DNA of 9,221 nt from Bacteroidetes bacterium GWA2_30_7. GTDB taxonomy: Bacteria > Bacteroidota > Bacteroidia > Bacteroidales > GWF2-33-38. The notes beneath the pieces were generated by a model that was not told the DNA's origin, searched no databases, and saw nothing but the letters and a program-made list of their open reading frames with translations. Shown here piece by piece: positions 7,799-9,221 of the stretch. Position numbers and translations under genes: made by a program. The stretch spans positions 5,557 to 14,777 of the forward strand of contig MENC01000262.1 in NCBI GenBank assembly GCA_001768155.1, in the 5' to 3' direction. Position 1 is the stretch's first letter; every line of letters begins with the position of its first letter.

Positions 7799-7826
7799 AA
7801 TGTTAATTTTGTTCTTTAAAATTGTT

Positions 7827-7834
7827 CAAAGATA
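7827..7834 (-). promoter_or_regulatory. Putative -7 box (TATCTTTG) for the MBOAT-SGNH operon
   Basis: TATCTTTG on the minus strand matches TAnnTTTG and ends 28 bases before the ATG at 7798. No convincing -33 element is visible. With the plus-strand box at 7882 it makes a compact divergent promoter region of 117 bases. Confidence 0.45.
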
Positions 7835-7881
7835 ATATTTATATTTTTTAGCTTATAATGTAGAAATTTTGTTTTCTTTTT

Positions 7882-7889
7882 TAAATTTG
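7882..7889 (+). promoter_or_regulatory. Putative -7 box (TAAATTTG) for the lipoprotein gene
   Basis: TAAATTTG matches TAnnTTTG and ends 26 bases before the ATG at 7916. A -33 TTG at normal distance is not evident. It faces away from the MBOAT box at 7827-7834. Confidence 0.45.
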
Positions 7890-7915
7890 CAAAATTAATC
7901 ACATATAAAAAATTT

Positions 7916-8479
7916 ATGAAACAAATACTAAATTATTTATTATTATTTTCCTTATTAGGTGGAATTATTTCTTGTACCGAGAAAAAAGAAGCAACAACGA
8001 ATGTAATTGAAGAGGTATTTTGTGATGCAGAACATCTTACAAGCGATAGTTCGTTTTTTATTACAGATAAACGGCTTACCATTGCTAAATTTAATCATGG
8101 AGAAAGAGTATCTAATGAAAAAGCTAAAAGTGGTAAAAATTCTTTGAAATTAACAGGAGATAAACTTTTTGGTATGGCTTATACGATACAAGAAGTTAAA
8201 TCTGGTGATGTTTTTCAAATTGAAGTTTGGAGATATTGTACATCAAAATCAGGGAAGGTAGTTGTTTCTGCTGAAAATGTTGATGATTTTTATTTAGATA
8301 GCGGACAACCATTAGAAAGAAATGCCGATGGCTGGGAAAGATTAGAGATTAAGGTTGTTGTTCCTATTGCTTTAAATGGAAAACCTTTAAAAGTTAATGT
8401 TTGGAATCCAGATAAAAGCAAAGTAGTTTATTTCGATGACCTTAAAATTTCATTAATTGAGAATTCTCTACAAAAATAA
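7916..8479 (+). CDS. Lipoprotein with a carbohydrate-binding-like domain shared with the GT-C-like protein
   Basis: The product has 187 residues. Residues 1-20 are a lipoprotein signal: Lys at 3, a hydrophobic core, then GGIISC with C20 as the lipidated residue. After C20 come TEKKEATT, a charged linker, and VFCDAEHLT (34-42), which looks like the first strand of a CBM4/9-type jelly roll. Residues 71-179 match the C-terminal domain of the GT-C-like protein (53 of 109 identities), with blocks KLTGDKLFG (78-86), VWR (104-106), AENV (119-122), DGWERL (138-143), VWNPDK (162-167) and VYFDDL (171-176). The protein is essentially one such domain on a lipid anchor. There is no catalytic motif, so binding is the likely role, perhaps holding or presenting the glycan treated by the neighbouring acylation system (inference). 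It is transcribed divergently from the MBOAT gene. Its ligand, and whether it sits in the inner or outer membrane, are not known. Confidence 0.85.
   Translation: MKQILNYLLLFSLLGGIISCTEKKEATTNVIEEVFCDAEHLTSDSSFFITDKRLTIAKFNHGERVSNEKAKSGKNSLKLTGDKLFGMAYTIQEVKSGDVFQIEVWRYCTSKSGKVVVSAENVDDFYLDSGQPLERNADGWERLEIKVVVPIALNGKPLKVNVWNPDKSKVVYFDDLKISLIENSLQK
8126..8452 (+). repeat. Dispersed coding repeat, copy 2: lipoprotein domain
   Basis: This encodes residues 71-179 of the lipoprotein, the counterpart of the GT-C-like C-terminal domain at 1047-1373 on the other strand. The alignment needs no gap over 109 residues. Conserved Trp, Gly and Asp positions (W105, G139-W140, W163, D174-D175) are the ones expected to shape or line a sugar-binding beta sandwich. 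Confidence 0.85.
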
Positions 8480-8496
8480 ATTACTTGGGGGGCAGT

Positions 8497-8522
8497 AAAT
8501 ATTTACGATTCGATATTTTTTT
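8497..8522 (+). terminator. Possible terminator of the lipoprotein gene
   Basis: AAATAT (8497-8502) pairs with ATATTT (8513-8518) around a 10-base loop, followed by further T to 8522, starting 18 bases after the lipoprotein stop. Just before it, TTACT (8481-8485) and AGTAA (8494-8498) flank a striking run of six G, giving an alternative small hairpin. Both stems are short, so the call is tentative. Confidence 0.35.
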
Positions 8523-8553
8523 CTATTGAAAATTAATGGAGAAGTATAATAAA

Positions 8554-8573
8554 TCAATTAAACAATTAATTGA
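8554..8573. repeat. 8-base inverted repeat
   Basis: TCAATTAAACAATTAATTGA consists of two perfect 8-base arms around ACAA. It is not followed by a T run, so it is not an obvious terminator. In such A+T-rich DNA it may be chance. Confidence 0.4.
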
Positions 8574-8937
8574 AAAGGTCATTTTTTTACCGAATTAGCT
8601 CATACTTAGACGATTTGAAAATCCAATACCTGAACAAGCTCAACGCTCAATAAATTAATAAAAAGTTTCTAAAAAACATCAATTTTTATAATAGTGTAAT
8701 GGTTTAATTGTTAAATTTTATAACCTATTTCAATATAAATTATGAAAATTTATTCATCGCACGATATAAATATCCCTCAATTCTTGATTAAATCTCAGAA
8801 TTAACAAGATTTAAAAAAAACTTATCAACGTAACTTTATTAATAAATAATCGTAACATACTCATTATCTGCGATATTTAATTTAATTTTATAAAATTGTA
8901 ACTTTCTGCATATTAGTATATTACAAAAATTCGTTAT

Positions 8938-8945
8938 TATATTTG
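8938..8945 (+). promoter_or_regulatory. Putative -7 box (TATATTTG) for the last gene
   Basis: TATATTTG matches TAnnTTTG and ends 18 bases before the ATG at 8964. No clear -33 element is seen. The position agrees with the other boxes in the window. Confidence 0.45.
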
Positions 8946-8963
8946 TTTCAAATATTATTTATT

Positions 8964-9221
8964 ATGAAAATCTATTTATTACTTTTTGCTTATATTTTAT
9001 TTGCAAAACAGTCTTTTTCGCAAGAAATGGAAACGACTTTGGATATAGATACAACTGCTTTTAGCGAAGTTACTAATACTGCTTTTCTTCCCGATTCTAC
9101 AATTACATTTACTTATAACGAAGTATTATTTAACAACGATTCTGTCTATCGCAGGTTGATTCTTGATTCTATTATTACTGCAAATTTTTGGGATACCGTA
9201 CCTCAACCACAATTTTGGCGT
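8964..9221 (+). CDS. Exported protein of unknown function (5' part only)
   Basis: The frame is open from the ATG to the window edge: 86 codons, C-terminus missing. Residues 1-19 form a signal peptide (MKIY, hydrophobic 4-14, then KQSFS before QE), so the product is exported, with no lipobox cysteine. The mature start is acidic and rich in Thr and Asp (ETTLDIDTTAF), followed by FLPDSTITFTYNEVLF (41-56) and a short helical stretch with RRLILDSII (63-71) before FWDTVP (75-80). I do not recognise a family from this part. Leaders of this kind precede many periplasmic or surface proteins in Bacteroidota. It is separated from the lipoprotein by a 484-base spacer and has its own promoter-like box, so it is probably not part of the glycan block. 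Confidence 0.75.
   Translation, partial: MKIYLLLFAYILFAKQSFSQEMETTLDIDTTAFSEVTNTAFLPDSTITFTYNEVLFNNDSVYRRLILDSIITANFWDTVPQPQFWR

Larger units (their letters stand above)
8480..8963. other. Gene-poor spacer of 484 bases
   Basis: No long frame, tRNA, CRISPR repeat or insertion sequence is visible. The stretch holds a terminator-like region after the lipoprotein, an 8-base inverted repeat at 8554-8573, and a locally more G+C-rich patch at about 8589-8652. From the ATG at 8536 one frame runs to a TAA at 8656 with a single internal TAG at 8596; this could be the remnant of a small gene or chance. Closer to the next gene there are three GTAAC words (8830, 8852, 8898) and a promoter-like box at 8938. 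Confidence 0.6.

Noticed and set aside
8742..8804. Twenty-codon open frame starting MKIYSS
   Set aside because: Too short, no hydrophobic leader or family resemblance despite the same first residues as the next gene.
8480..8963. tRNA, small RNA, CRISPR or insertion-sequence remnant in the spacer
   Set aside because: No cloverleaf-like arms, regularly spaced repeats, transposase motifs or terminal inverted repeats could be found by eye.

Overview
The window looks like a chromosomal stretch from a member of the Bacteroidota. It is very A+T-rich (about a quarter G+C by eye). No Shine-Dalgarno-like sequences stand out before the starts. Several start codons lie 15-28 bases downstream of a TAnnTTTG box, the Bacteroidota-type -7 promoter element. 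Protein types fit too: a Ycf48/BNR-repeat secreted protein, a lipoprotein and an AlgX-like/MBOAT pair of the kind common in this phylum. Genus or species cannot be told from the sequence.

Layout: (1) 1-983, minus, partial: exported protein with BNR/Ycf48-type repeats. (2) 1032-3044, minus: multi-spanning GT-C-like (DUF6311-like) membrane protein ending in an extra beta-rich, carbohydrate-binding-like domain. (3) 3277-4209, plus, divergent from (2): polyprenyl-phosphate family-2 glycosyltransferase (GtrB/DPM1/ArnC type). (4) 4258-5016, plus: SAM-dependent methyltransferase, probably co-transcribed with (3). (5) 5013-6368, minus: membrane-anchored SGNH/AlgX-AlgJ-like protein, converging on (4) with a 4-base overlap. 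(6) 6380-7798, minus: MBOAT O-acyltransferase, same operon as (5). (7) 7916-8479, plus, divergent from (6): lipoprotein made almost entirely of the domain found at the C-terminus of (2). (8) 8480-8963: gene-poor spacer. (9) 8964-9221, plus, partial: exported protein of unknown function.

The central block reads as a small cell-envelope glycan workshop. The GT2 enzyme would load a sugar onto a lipid carrier on the cytoplasmic side. The GT-C-like protein could use such a donor on the outer face. The MBOAT/SGNH pair would move acyl (probably acetyl) groups across the membrane onto a glycan, as in alginate O-acetylation (AlgI with AlgJ/AlgX). The most unusual observation is that the C-terminal domain of the GT-C-like protein and the lipoprotein next to the acylation genes match at 53 of 109 ungapped positions (counted by hand). 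This suggests both recognise the same glycan and that the block acts on one polymer. That link is an inference. The individual family calls for GT2, MBOAT and the AlgX-like protein are well supported by motifs.
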